From: Actinomadura sp. NBRC 104412
GTDB taxonomy: Bacteria > Actinomycetota > Actinomycetes > Streptosporangiales > Streptosporangiaceae
DNA length: 64,000 nt
Assembly: GCF_030269515.1 (NCBI RefSeq)
Contig: NZ_BSTM01000002.1
Coordinates: forward strand, 372,001-436,000
Reading direction: 5' to 3'
Below, in pieces: positions 17,298-25,222 of this stretch. The translations under genes were made by a program, and so were the position numbers. Every line of letters begins with the position of its first letter. The first letter of the stretch is position 1. The notes beneath the pieces were generated by a model. The model saw only the letters and a list, made by a program, of their open reading frames with translations, did not search any database and had not been told where the DNA came from.

Positions 17298-17957
17298 TCA
17301 GCGGGTCTCGGCGGCCAGCCGCACACCCAGCCCGACCAGGACCACCCCCGACACCTGCTCCAGGCGGCGCCGCACCCCCGGACGGGCGAACGTGCGCCGC
17401 GCCGCGTCCACGACCCACACCACCACCAGGTACCAGACCAGGTCGATCAGCGACCACAGCACCGACAAGGCCACCAGCACCGGCAGGACGGGCGCGCCCT
17501 CGGGCACGAACTGCGGCAGGAACGACACCGCGAACACCCCCGCCTTCGGGTTCGCGACATTGGTGATCAGCCCGAGCCGGTAGCAGCGGCCCAAAGGCAC
17601 CCCGGCAGGCGCCCCGCCGCCCTCCACCCCGGCACCGCTGCCCACGTCCCCGGCGTCGCCCGGGAACGCGCCGCGGCGGGCCTGCCACAGCGCCCTGGCA
17701 CCGAACCACACCAGCACCACCGCGCCGGCGATCCGCATCCCGTCATAGGCCACCCGCGACGCCGCCAGCAGCGCCGACAGGCCCAGCGCCGCCGACACCC
17801 CCCACAGCACCACCCCGGTCTCGTTCCCCAGGACGGTGGCCAGCCCCGCGCGGCGGCCCGACCGCATCGACGACCGCAGGATCACCACCGTGCTCGGCCC
17901 CGGCACCAGCGCGATCACAACCGCGGCCCCGGCGAAGGCGACCAGATTCTCCAGCAC
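17298..17957 (-). CDS. LysE/RhtB-family amino-acid exporter
   Basis: The 219-residue product has five or six hydrophobic spans and the LysE-family signatures VPGPSTVVILRSS near the N-terminus and TNVANPKAGVFAVSFLPQF in the middle. These proteins export amino acids such as lysine, homoserine or threonine. Specificity cannot be read from the sequence. The NPKxG motif and length are normal, and a Gly-rich cytoplasmic loop is inserted at about residues 98-120. It is not adjacent to the lysine catabolic genes, which lie 14 kb away. Confidence 0.88.
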   Translation of the reverse strand: MLENLVAFAGAAVVIALVPGPSTVVILRSSMRSGRRAGLATVLGNETGVVLWGVSAALGLSALLAASRVAYDGMRIAGAVVLVWFGARALWQARRGAFPGDAGDVGSGAGVEGGGAPAGVPLGRCYRLGLITNVANPKAGVFAVSFLPQFVPEGAPVLPVLVALSVLWSLIDLVWYLVVVWVVDAARRTFARPGVRRRLEQVSGVVLVGLGVRLAAETR

Positions 17958-18028
17958 CCGGCCATCCTCCCAGAGCCGGCGCCGCCCGTCTCCCCACTTT
18001 TCCGGCCACGGCCGCCCCCGCGCCCGCG

Positions 18029-18805
18029 TTATCGGGCCGGGCGGTTCACCGGGTCCGGCTCGCCCGGCTCCTCACCACCGGTCGGCCGCGGCCCCGGCGG
18101 ACCCGTCGGCGCCTCCGTCGGCGACGGCCGCGGCGGCGGCGACGGCTCCCCGGCCGAGGGCGTCGGCGCCGGAGACGGCGACTGCGACGGCGGATCGGGC
18201 GGCTGCGGCGGCGGCTGGCTCACCTTCGGCTGGCACGCGAACAGCAACAGCATCAGCAACACCAGCAGCGCCAGGATCGCCGCCAGCGTCAGCAGCGCCC
18301 CCACCAGGCCCCGCTCGGCACGCTCCGGCGGCGCCGCGACCGGCGCCGGAACCGGCGGCCGCTCCAGCGCGGGCTCACCCGACCCCAGCCAGTACGGCTG
18401 GAACCGCGGCCCGCGCCACACCGCCCACCGCCGGCCACCGACCCCGCCCTCCAGCATCACCGGCGCCAGGAACCGTTCCGCCCCCGCCCGGCCCGACCGC
18501 TCACTGTCATACGACGTCGCCACCCACGGCGCCGGGCCCTCCGGCTGCGCCGCCACCACCGGAGCCGCGTCCCCGTCCCCCGCCGGCCGCCCCGGACCCG
18601 GCAGCGACGAGGTGATCGCCGCGCGGAACCGGTCCCGCGCCGCCGCGTCCCCGGCCGCGCCCCGGTTCAGCACCGCCACGCTCGCGCGCCGCCCCGCCTC
18701 GTCCACCCCCAGGTACACGATCCCCGCCTGGGTCTCCGACAGCCGCGCCTCCAGCCGGTACGGCCCCAGCTGTACGGGATCACCCGGAGGCAACGGCCTG
18801 GACAT
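18029..18805 (-). CDS. Membrane protein with a truncated kinase-like N-lobe
   Basis: The 258-residue product begins like an actinobacterial Ser/Thr kinase (VQLGPYRLEARLSETQAGIVYLGVDEAGRRASVAVL). The phosphate-loop glycines are incomplete, the Lys is not evident, and no catalytic HRD or DFG segment follows. One strong membrane span (LLTLAAILALLVLLMLLLF) is followed by a long Pro/Ser-rich exterior tail. It may be a pseudokinase-type anchor or a kinase that lost its catalytic part. The frame is otherwise clean with no sign of a recent frameshift, so I treat it as a gene. Confidence 0.65.
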   Translation of the reverse strand: MSRPLPPGDPVQLGPYRLEARLSETQAGIVYLGVDEAGRRASVAVLNRGAAGDAAARDRFRAAITSSLPGPGRPAGDGDAAPVVAAQPEGPAPWVATSYDSERSGRAGAERFLAPVMLEGGVGGRRWAVWRGPRFQPYWLGSGEPALERPPVPAPVAAPPERAERGLVGALLTLAAILALLVLLMLLLFACQPKVSQPPPQPPDPPSQSPSPAPTPSAGEPSPPPRPSPTEAPTGPPGPRPTGGEEPGEPDPVNRPAR

Positions 18806-19095
18806 GGCCGCCAGACTACAACCGCCCACCAGAGGTAAAACCCTGCCACCGCCCCTTTTACAGCGTTCTTACAGCCACCGATGGCAGGCTGACCCCCGGC
18901 ACGCCCACAGCCCATGCCACACCGGCCACCAGCGCCGATCCCCGCCACCCTCCCCGGCGGCGGGCACGGCACGGACCACGCCGCCCACCCCGCACCCCCG
19001 GTGGGAGCCATCCGCCGCCAATGGGTACATGTGATCGCGTAAGGTCGGAATGCGCCCGCCGGCACCCGCACGGACAGCGCAGAACGGTGAGAACA

Positions 19096-20121
19096 GTGAA
19101 GGACGGGGAGATGACCGTCGCAGCGCAGGACATCGACCAGGCCGCCGCGCTCCTGCAGCACACGGTCGCCGAGGTCAAAAAGGTCATCGTCGGCCAGGAG
19201 CACATGGTCGAGCGGATGGTCGTCGCGCTGCTCGCCCGCGGCCACTGCCTCATCGAAGGCGTCCCCGGCGTCGCCAAGACCCTCGCCGTGGGCACCCTCG
19301 CCCAGGTCGTCGGCGGCACCTTCGCCCGCCTGCAGTTCACCCCCGACCTGGTGCCCTCCGACATCGTCGGCACCCGCATCTACCACCCCTCCACCGAACA
19401 GTTCGACGTCGAACTCGGCCCCATCTTCGTCAACTTCGTCCTCGCCGACGAGATCAACCGCGCCCCCGCCAAGGTCCAGTCCGCCCTCCTGGAGGTCATG
19501 GCCGAACGCCAGGTCTCCCTCGGCGGCAACACCTACCCCGTCCCCAACCCCTTCATCGTCCTGGCCACCCAGAACCCCATCGAATCCGAAGGCGTCTACC
19601 CCCTCCCCGAGGCCCAGCGCGACCGCTTCCTGATGAAGATCGACGTCCGCTACCCCGGCGCCCACGAGGAACTCCAGATCCTCCAGCGCATGAGCGTCGA
19701 CCCACCCGAAGCCGACCGCATCCTCGACCCCGAACGCCTCATCGGCCTCCAGCGCGCCGCCGAAGAGGTCTCCGTCCACGAACTGATCGCCGACTACATC
19801 GTCCGGCTCGTCATGGCCACCCGCGAACCCGACCAGTACCGCCTGCCCGACCTGCGCCAGGTCATCGAGATCGGCGCCAGCCCCCGCGCCACCCTCGGCC
19901 TGGTCGCCTGCGCCCGCGCCCTGGCCCTGGTCAACGGCCGCGACTACGTCCTGCCCGACGACGTACGCGCCGTCGCCCGCGACGTCATGTCGCACCGCAT
20001 CGTCCTCACCTTCGACGCCCTCGCCGACGGCGTCGAGACCGCCGACGTCGTCGCCCAGATCCTGGCCGCCGTCCCCCCGCCCCGCGTCGTCTGGAACCAC
20101 GGCACGGTGACCGCCCAGTGA
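19096..20121 (+). CDS. MoxR-family AAA ATPase
   Basis: The product of about 341 residues carries the AAA-3 features of MoxR ATPases: Walker A GVPGVAKTLAVG, Walker B FVLADEINRAPAKVQ, the sensor segment FIVLATQNPIESEG, and PLPEAQRDRFLMK. MoxR proteins act as chaperones that remodel or insert metal centres and assemble complexes, working with von Willebrand factor A proteins. I prefer the GTG at 19096, preceded by GGTGAG; the ATG at 19111 is possible. The stop overlaps the next start (GTGA), forming an operon with DUF58 and vWA genes. Confidence 0.9.
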   Translation: MKDGEMTVAAQDIDQAAALLQHTVAEVKKVIVGQEHMVERMVVALLARGHCLIEGVPGVAKTLAVGTLAQVVGGTFARLQFTPDLVPSDIVGTRIYHPSTEQFDVELGPIFVNFVLADEINRAPAKVQSALLEVMAERQVSLGGNTYPVPNPFIVLATQNPIESEGVYPLPEAQRDRFLMKIDVRYPGAHEELQILQRMSVDPPEADRILDPERLIGLQRAAEEVSVHELIADYIVRLVMATREPDQYRLPDLRQVIEIGASPRATLGLVACARALALVNGRDYVLPDDVRAVARDVMSHRIVLTFDALADGVETADVVAQILAAVPPPRVVWNHGTVTAQ

Positions 20122-21200
20122 CCACCGGCGCTCCCCGGCCGCACCACCACGCCACCGGTGCCCCCGGCGGCGGGACGCTAAGCGCACGCCGCGCCCGCAC
20201 CGCCGCCCTCGCCCCCGAACGCACCCTGCGCCGCCTGGAACTGGCCGTCACCCGCAAACTCGAAGGACTCCTCAACGGCGAGCACCTCGGCCTGCTCCCC
20301 GGCCCCGGCACCGAACTCGCCGAAGCCCGCCTCTACCAGCCCGGCGAGGACGACGTCCGCCACATGGACTGGGCCGTCACCGCCCGCACCACCACCCCCC
20401 ACGTCCGCGACCTCATCGCCGACCACGAGCTGGAGGCATGGGCCCTCATGGACCTCACCCCCAGCATGGACTTCGGCACCGGCACCGTGATCAAACGGGA
20501 CCTGGCCGCCGCCGCCCTCGCCGCCGTCGGTTTCCTCACCGTCCGCCTCGGCGACCGCGTCGGCGCCTACCTCCTGCACCCCACCGGCCTGGGCCGCTGG
20601 CCCGCCCGCACCGGCAAGGCCGCCCTGTACGCCCTGCTCGAAGCCGTCCTGGACACCACCCCCGGCAACGACGACCCCCACCCCCGCCGCACCCGCACCC
20701 CCGCCACCCCCGGCGCCAGGCCCGTCCCCGACCTCGCCGCCGCCATCACCTCGCTCGACCGCGGCCAGACCCGCCGCGGCCTGCGCGTCGTCATCTCCGA
20801 CTTCCTCCCACCCGCCGACGACCCCCACACCGCCGACACCCCACACGGCCCCCCGCCCTGGGAGAAACCCCTGCGCCGCCTGGCCGCCCGCCACCAGGTC
20901 CTCGCCGTCGAGATCATCGACCCCCGCGAACTCGACCTCCCCGACATCGGCCTGGTCGAGATGACCGACCCCGAAACCGGCACCGTCCACGAGATCGTCC
21001 TGTCCCGCCGCGTCCGCGAACGCTACGCCGCGGCCGCCGCCGCCCAACGCGACCGCACCCGCGCCGCCCTGCGCCGCTGCGGCGCCCACCACCTCGTCCT
21101 GCGCACCGACCGCGACTGGGTCGCCGACGTCGCCCGCTTCACCCTCCGCCAGCGCCGCGCCGCCGGACGCGCCCTCGGCAGAACCGGAGCACGCCCATGA
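20118..21200 (+). CDS. DUF58 domain protein
   Basis: The 360-residue product starts at a GTG overlapping the moxR stop. It contains the DUF58 core: GLLPGPGTELAEARLYQPGEDDVRHMDWAVTAR is interrupted only by variable residues, followed by a vWA-like region (AWALMDLTPSMDFGT, GLRVVISDFL). DUF58 proteins almost always occur beside MoxR ATPases and are thought to hand substrates to them. No membrane span is evident. A Pro/Thr/Arg-rich insert lies near residues 175-200. Confidence 0.85.
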   Translation: MTTGAPRPHHHATGAPGGGTLSARRARTAALAPERTLRRLELAVTRKLEGLLNGEHLGLLPGPGTELAEARLYQPGEDDVRHMDWAVTARTTTPHVRDLIADHELEAWALMDLTPSMDFGTGTVIKRDLAAAALAAVGFLTVRLGDRVGAYLLHPTGLGRWPARTGKAALYALLEAVLDTTPGNDDPHPRRTRTPATPGARPVPDLAAAITSLDRGQTRRGLRVVISDFLPPADDPHTADTPHGPPPWEKPLRRLAARHQVLAVEIIDPRELDLPDIGLVEMTDPETGTVHEIVLSRRVRERYAAAAAAQRDRTRAALRRCGAHHLVLRTDRDWVADVARFTLRQRRAAGRALGRTGARP

Positions 21201-21292
21201 GCGCCCGCCCAAGCGCCCCGGCACAGCACACCCCGGAACAACACCACCCGGCACAGCACACCCCGGGGCCGCGCCCGAGGAGGAGCCCATGA
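21197..21292 (+). CDS. 31-residue ORF bridging the DUF58 and vWA genes
   Basis: An ATG overlapping the DUF58 stop opens a frame whose TGA overlaps the ATG of the vWA gene. Translation could therefore pass through without a break. The peptide contains two copies of PAQHTP from a 16-base DNA repeat, and its end carries the AGGAGG Shine-Dalgarno sequence of the next gene. It is more likely a coupling device than a functional protein. Confidence 0.4.
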   Translation: MSARPSAPAQHTPEQHHPAQHTPGPRPRRSP

Positions 21293-22236
21293 CGTTCCTG
21301 TCACCCGAACGGCTCTGGCTGCTCGCCCTCCTGCCACTGATCATCGGCGCCTACACCCTGCTGCAGATGCGCCGCCGCAACTACGCCGTGCGCTTCACCA
21401 ACCTCGCCCTGCTCTCCCAGGTCGCCCCCCGGCGACCCGGCTGGCGCCGGCACGTGGCCGCCGGACTGTTCCTGGCCATGCTCCTCATCCTCATGATCGG
21501 CTTCGCCCGGCCCGCCACCAGCGTCAAAGTTCCCCGCGACCGCGCCACCATCATCGTCGCCGTCGACGTCTCCCTGTCCATGATGGCCAAGGACGTCCCA
21601 CCCGACCGCTTCCAAGCCGCCAAGGACGCCGCCAAGAAGTTCATCCGCGACCTGCCCGCCCGCTTCAACGTCGGCGTCGTCGCCTTCGCCGGCTCCGCCA
21701 ACCTCGTCGCCTCGCCCACCACCGACCGCCAGTCCGCCATCGCCTCCATCGACCAGCTCGTCCTCGCCAAACGCACCGCCATCGGCGAAGCCGTCTTCAC
21801 CTCCCTGCAAGCCGTCCGCTCCTTCGACGCACAGGCATCCCAGGACCCGCCACCCGCCCACATCGTCCTGCTCTCCGACGGGGACAACACCACCGGCCGC
21901 TCGGTCCCCGAAGCCATCGACGCCAGCCGCGCCGCCCAGGTCCCGGTCTCCACCATCGCCTTCGGCACCCCCTACGGCACCGTCGACATCGAAGGCGAGA
22001 CCACCAGCGTCTCGGTCAACAAGGAAACCCTGCGCGGCCTCGCCCAAGGCGCCGGCGGCAAAGCCTACGAGGCCGCCGACGGCAGCGAACTGTCGGAGGT
22101 CTACGACAGCATCGGCACCTCACTGGGCTTCAGGACCGAACACCGCGACGTCGCCGCCCGCTTCACCGGCATCGCCCTGCTGCTCGCCCTCGCCGCCGGC
22201 GGCACCTCCCTGTTCTGGTTCGCCCGCCTGCCCTAG
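21289..22236 (+). CDS. vWA-domain membrane protein (BatA-like)
   Basis: The 315-residue product has two N-terminal membrane spans (LLALLPLIIGAYTLL; VAAGLFLAMLLILMIGF) and a vWA domain from about residue 85. It ends with a span at the C-terminus (TGIALLLALAAGGTSLFWF). The MIDAS metal site is complete in form: DVSLSM, a Thr in the middle region and LLSDGDNTTG. Together with MoxR and DUF58 proteins this forms the classical three-gene unit for membrane-associated protein maturation or stress. AGGAGG lies four bases before the ATG. Confidence 0.9.
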   Translation: MTFLSPERLWLLALLPLIIGAYTLLQMRRRNYAVRFTNLALLSQVAPRRPGWRRHVAAGLFLAMLLILMIGFARPATSVKVPRDRATIIVAVDVSLSMMAKDVPPDRFQAAKDAAKKFIRDLPARFNVGVVAFAGSANLVASPTTDRQSAIASIDQLVLAKRTAIGEAVFTSLQAVRSFDAQASQDPPPAHIVLLSDGDNTTGRSVPEAIDASRAAQVPVSTIAFGTPYGTVDIEGETTSVSVNKETLRGLAQGAGGKAYEAADGSELSEVYDSIGTSLGFRTEHRDVAARFTGIALLLALAAGGTSLFWFARLP

Positions 22237-22256
22237 CCGCGATACCGTCGGCCAAC

Positions 22257-22934
22257 GTGGGGGAACACTACTTCACCGGACGGCCCACGGCCGCCGGGCG
22301 CCGCCGCACCGTCGACCTGGTCCTGCCCGACCTGCACCTGCGCCTGGACACCGACGCCGGCATGTTCTCCCCCGACCGCGTCGACCCCGGCACCCGCATC
22401 CTCCTGGAGACCGTCCCCCCTCCCCCGCCTACCGGCGACCTCCTCGACCTCGGCTGCGGATACGGCCCGGTCGCGCTCACCATGGCGCGACGCTCGCCGC
22501 AGGCGAGCGTGTACGGGGTGGATGTCAACGAACGTGCCCTCGGCCTGGCCAGGAGCAACGCCACAATCGCCGGCCTTGACAATGTAAGGTTCAGCCTGCC
22601 GGACCAGATCGACCCCGGCCTGCGCTTCGCCGCGATCTGGTCCAACCCGCCCATCCGCATCGGCAAGACCGCCCTGCACGACCTGCTGCTGGCCTGGCTC
22701 CCCCGCCTCACCCCCGGCGGCACCGCCCACCTGGTCGTCCAGAAACACCTGGGCTCGGACTCCCTGCACCGCTGGCTCAACGACCAGGGCCTGCCCACCA
22801 CCCGCCTGGCCTCCCGCTCGGCCTACCGCGTCCTGACCGTCACCGCACCCGCCACCCCGCCCGACCAATCCCGGCCCGGCCAGCCCCCACCCGACCAGCC
22901 CCGGCCCGACAGACACGGAACCGCGACCCCATGA
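22257..22934 (+). CDS. Class I SAM-dependent methyltransferase (RsmC-like)
   Basis: The 225-residue product has the small-domain methyltransferase fold, with SAM motif I LDLGCGYGPVAL, acidic motif VYGVDVNERAL and the catalytic SNPPIRIGK. The NPP motif followed by IR matches RsmC/RlmG enzymes that make N2-methylguanosine in rRNA. It is shorter than E. coli RsmC because the inactive N-terminal half is absent, as in other actinobacteria. The target base is inferred. The last 25 residues are Pro-rich. The GTG start lies eight bases after a TACCGT -10-like element. Confidence 0.82.
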   Translation: MGEHYFTGRPTAAGRRRTVDLVLPDLHLRLDTDAGMFSPDRVDPGTRILLETVPPPPPTGDLLDLGCGYGPVALTMARRSPQASVYGVDVNERALGLARSNATIAGLDNVRFSLPDQIDPGLRFAAIWSNPPIRIGKTALHDLLLAWLPRLTPGGTAHLVVQKHLGSDSLHRWLNDQGLPTTRLASRSAYRVLTVTAPATPPDQSRPGQPPPDQPRPDRHGTATP

Positions 22935-23485
22935 CCGGCACCCCCAAAGAGCAGCAGGCGCGCAGGCAACTGCGCCCCACCGACGTCAAACGCCTCAACC
23001 GCGACTGGCGCAGGCGCACCGAGGCACGCCTGGGACTGCTGGTGGAATCGGTCACCCAGCCCTTCAACATGGGCTCGATCATCCGCACCGCCGCCGTCTT
23101 CGGCGTCGAACACCTCTGGCTGGCCGGCAACGCCGTCGAACCCACCCACCGCAACGCCGCCAAGACCGCCCTCGGCACCGAACGCCTCGTCCCCTGGGAA
23201 CACGCCGGCACCCCCGCCAAGGCCGCCGCCGCGATCCGCGCCGAAGGGCTGCGGCTGGTGGCCGTCGAGCTCACCGGCGACGCCGTCCCCCTGCACCAGG
23301 CGCCACTGGACGGCGACGTGTGCCTGGCCGTCGGCGGCGAGGACCACGGCTGCTCCCCCGCCCTGCTCGCGGAGGCCGACGCCGTCGCCTACATCCCCCA
23401 GATCGGCCGCGTCGGATCCCTCAACGTCGCCGTCGCCACCGCCATCGCCCTGGCCGAGGCCCGCCGCCGCGAATGGGCCACCTGA
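22931..23485 (+). CDS. SpoU/TrmH-family RNA 2'-O-methyltransferase
   Basis: The 184-residue product shows the SPOUT knot motifs: motif 1 FNMGSIIRTAAVFG, motif 2 AVGGEDHGCSP, and motif 3 GSLNVAVATAIALAE. It lacks a separate RNA-binding domain, and its size resembles TrmH enzymes that methylate G18 of tRNA. It overlaps the upstream methyltransferase by four bases, so two RNA-modifying enzymes are coupled. The exact substrate is inferred from family only. Confidence 0.85.
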   Translation: MTGTPKEQQARRQLRPTDVKRLNRDWRRRTEARLGLLVESVTQPFNMGSIIRTAAVFGVEHLWLAGNAVEPTHRNAAKTALGTERLVPWEHAGTPAKAAAAIRAEGLRLVAVELTGDAVPLHQAPLDGDVCLAVGGEDHGCSPALLAEADAVAYIPQIGRVGSLNVAVATAIALAEARRREWAT

Positions 23486-23489
23486 CCAC

Positions 23490-23530
23490 CGCGGCCCCGG
23501 TTACCGGTCCTCCGGTTCCCCGGGGCCGCG
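23490..23530. terminator. Bidirectional hairpin after the RNA methyltransferase
   Basis: CGCGGCCCCGG at 23490-23500 and CCGGGGCCGCG at 23520-23530 form a perfect 11-bp stem with a 19-base loop. It starts five bases after the stop of the plus gene and ends 25 bases before the stop of the minus EF-hand gene. Confidence 0.65.
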
Positions 23531-23554
23531 GCGCCGGTGCCCGTTCAGTGCCCT

Positions 23555-23773
23555 TCAGTTCCCGGCGGCCGCCATCAGCTCCGCGAACTCCTCCAGGGAG
23601 ATCCGACCGTCCCGGTTGCGGTCGGCGTCCACCATCACCTCCACGGCCCGGGTCTCGGTGATCTCCCGCCCCAGCGCCCTCATCACGTTCTTCAGCTCGG
23701 CCGTGGAGATGTAGCCGTCGCCGTCAGCGTCCACCATCTCGAAGGTGGCGCGGTACTCCTCGGGATCGCTCAT
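23555..23773 (-). CDS. Small EF-hand calcium-binding protein
   Basis: The 72-residue product consists of two EF-hands. The first loop is DADGDGYISTAE and the second DRNRDGRISLEE. Both have acidic or Asn ligands at positions 1, 3 and 5 and Glu at position 12, so both should bind calcium. Flanking helices are intact. A GTG at 23791 with GGAGAC before it would add six residues. Such calmodulin-like proteins occur in many actinomycetes, where they are linked to calcium buffering. The partner is unknown. Confidence 0.88.
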   Translation of the reverse strand: MSDPEEYRATFEMVDADGDGYISTAELKNVMRALGREITETRAVEVMVDADRNRDGRISLEEFAELMAAAGN

Positions 23774-23918
23774 GGTCGCATCAGCCTTCACTCGTCTCCG
23801 TGGAAGAAGCGACCGTAACACCTTCCCCGCGCCTTGACGTTGTAAGGTCCGGACCGGTTCAGGCGGTTTCCGGCACGCCGAATCGCCCGACACACCGCCA
23901 CCCGCCATAATCGGGTGA

Positions 23919-24746
23919 GTGCCCGGCACCTTCGAATTCCTGGACCATCCCGGCCCCATCCCGTTCGCGCACCGCGGCGGCGCCGGCGGCTCCGCCCCCG
24001 AGAACTCCATGGCCGCCTTCCAGCGCGCCATCGACCTGGGCTACCGCTACCTGGAGACCGACGCGCACGCCACCGCCGACGGCGTCGTGGTCGCCTTCCA
24101 CGACCACACCCTCGACCGCGTCACCGACAGCACCGGCACGATCGCCAGGCTGCCCTACACGCAGGTCGCCCGGGCCCGCATCGGCGGCACCGAGCCGATC
24201 CCCCGCCTGGAGGACGTGCTCGGCTCCTTCCCGCAGGCCCGCGTCAACATCGACCTGAAGGACGCGCCCGTCATCGGCCCCCTCGCCCAGGTGCTGCACC
24301 GCACCAAGGCGTGGAACCGGGTGTGCATCACCTCGTTCTCCACGCGCCGCCTGGCGCAGATGCGGGCGCGCCTGCCGCTGTTCACCGATCAGGAGGTGTG
24401 CATGGCGCTGGGCCCCCGCGGCGTGATGGCCCTGCGCGCCAAGTCCTACGGCGGCCCCACCGCCAAGCTGGTGCGGCTGGCCTCCACCGGCGTCGCCTGC
24501 GCCCAGGTCCCCTACGGCCTAGGACGGCTGCCGTTCGTCACCGAATCGTTCATCGCCCAGGCGCACACACTGGGCCTGCAAGTGCACGCCTGGACCGTCA
24601 ACCGGCGCGACGAGATGGAACGCCTGCTGGACCTGGGCATCGACGGCATCATGACCGACGACCTGATCACACTGAGGGACGTGTTCACCGCCCGCGGCCT
24701 GTGGCCGCGTCCCGGCCGGTCGGTCACCGTCAACGCCGACCGCTGA
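23919..24746 (+). CDS. Glycerophosphodiester phosphodiesterase
   Basis: The 275-residue GDPD-family enzyme hydrolyses glycerophosphodiesters to glycerol 3-phosphate and an alcohol. Catalytic motifs are visible: FAHRGGAGGSAPENSMAAF with the first catalytic His and metal Glu, LETDAHATADG, and VAFHDHTLDRVTDSTG with the second His. The C-terminal VHAWTVNRRDEMERLLDLG closes the barrel. There is no signal peptide, so it acts in the cytoplasm. Its product would feed the GlpD enzyme encoded 14 kb away. The GTG start has only a weak Shine-Dalgarno sequence. Confidence 0.9.
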   Translation: MPGTFEFLDHPGPIPFAHRGGAGGSAPENSMAAFQRAIDLGYRYLETDAHATADGVVVAFHDHTLDRVTDSTGTIARLPYTQVARARIGGTEPIPRLEDVLGSFPQARVNIDLKDAPVIGPLAQVLHRTKAWNRVCITSFSTRRLAQMRARLPLFTDQEVCMALGPRGVMALRAKSYGGPTAKLVRLASTGVACAQVPYGLGRLPFVTESFIAQAHTLGLQVHAWTVNRRDEMERLLDLGIDGIMTDDLITLRDVFTARGLWPRPGRSVTVNADR

Positions 24747-24773
24747 CCCGCACCGCCCCGCGCGGGACAGGCC

Positions 24774-25103
24774 CTAGCGGCCGAACCCCGGCGGCCGCTG
24801 CGGGCCCGGCCCCGAACCCGGCGGCCGGTACTCGGCGGCGATGCGCAGCGGAGCCGGCTGCGCGGACGGGGCGGGCCGGGGCGCGGGCCGCTCGTCCACC
24901 TGCCCGCTCGCAGCGGGCTGGACGAGGCCGAGCCGCCCCGACCGCAGGCTCTCCAGCAGCTCCAGATCCTCCGCGGACACCAGCGCGGCCATGACCTTGC
25001 CGCGCCGGGTCAGCGCGACGCGCTCGCCGGTGTAGGCCACCCGGTTCACCAGGTCGGCGAACTCCTTGCGCGCCTCCGTCACCGCTTTCTCCACGCTGTT
25101 CAT
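24774..25103 (-). CDS. Phd/YefM-type antitoxin-like protein (orphan)
   Basis: The first 55 residues form a Phd/YefM domain (EARKEFADLVNRVAYTGERVALTRRGKVMAALVSAEDLELLE), the fold that binds DNA and a RelE- or Doc-like toxin. Instead of a short toxin-binding tail the protein has about 50 extra Pro/Ala-rich residues. No toxin gene follows or precedes; the neighbours are GDPD and clpP. It may act as a stand-alone regulator of the divergent clpP operon. AAGGGGAG precedes the ATG. Confidence 0.78.
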   Translation of the reverse strand: MNSVEKAVTEARKEFADLVNRVAYTGERVALTRRGKVMAALVSAEDLELLESLRSGRLGLVQPAASGQVDERPAPRPAPSAQPAPLRIAAEYRPPGSGPGPQRPPGFGR

Positions 25104-25153
25104 CTTACGGCGAACTCCCCTTGGCCCTTCCCGCCCGCGACAGTACAGTTCGT

Positions 25154-25180
25154 AACGTACAGAACGTACGAAACGTACAG
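25154..25180. promoter_or_regulatory. Three 9-bp tandem sites upstream of clpP
   Basis: AACGTACAG, AACGTACGA and AACGTACAG follow one another without gaps, and TTCGTAACG just before them forms an imperfect dyad with the middle copy. The array lies in the 119-base divergent region between the antitoxin-like gene and the clpP pair, an obvious place for a regulator of either. No characterised clp operator was recognised. Confidence 0.6.
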
Positions 25181-25222
25181 ATCATTTCTGTGGGCGGCCG
25201 ACAGGCCATGGACGGAGGCACC

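Noticed and set aside
22573..22596. TTGACAATGTAAGGTTCAG as an intragenic promoter
   Set aside because: It encodes conserved-looking residues (LDNVRFS) of the methyltransferase and no gene starts downstream, so I do not call it a promoter.
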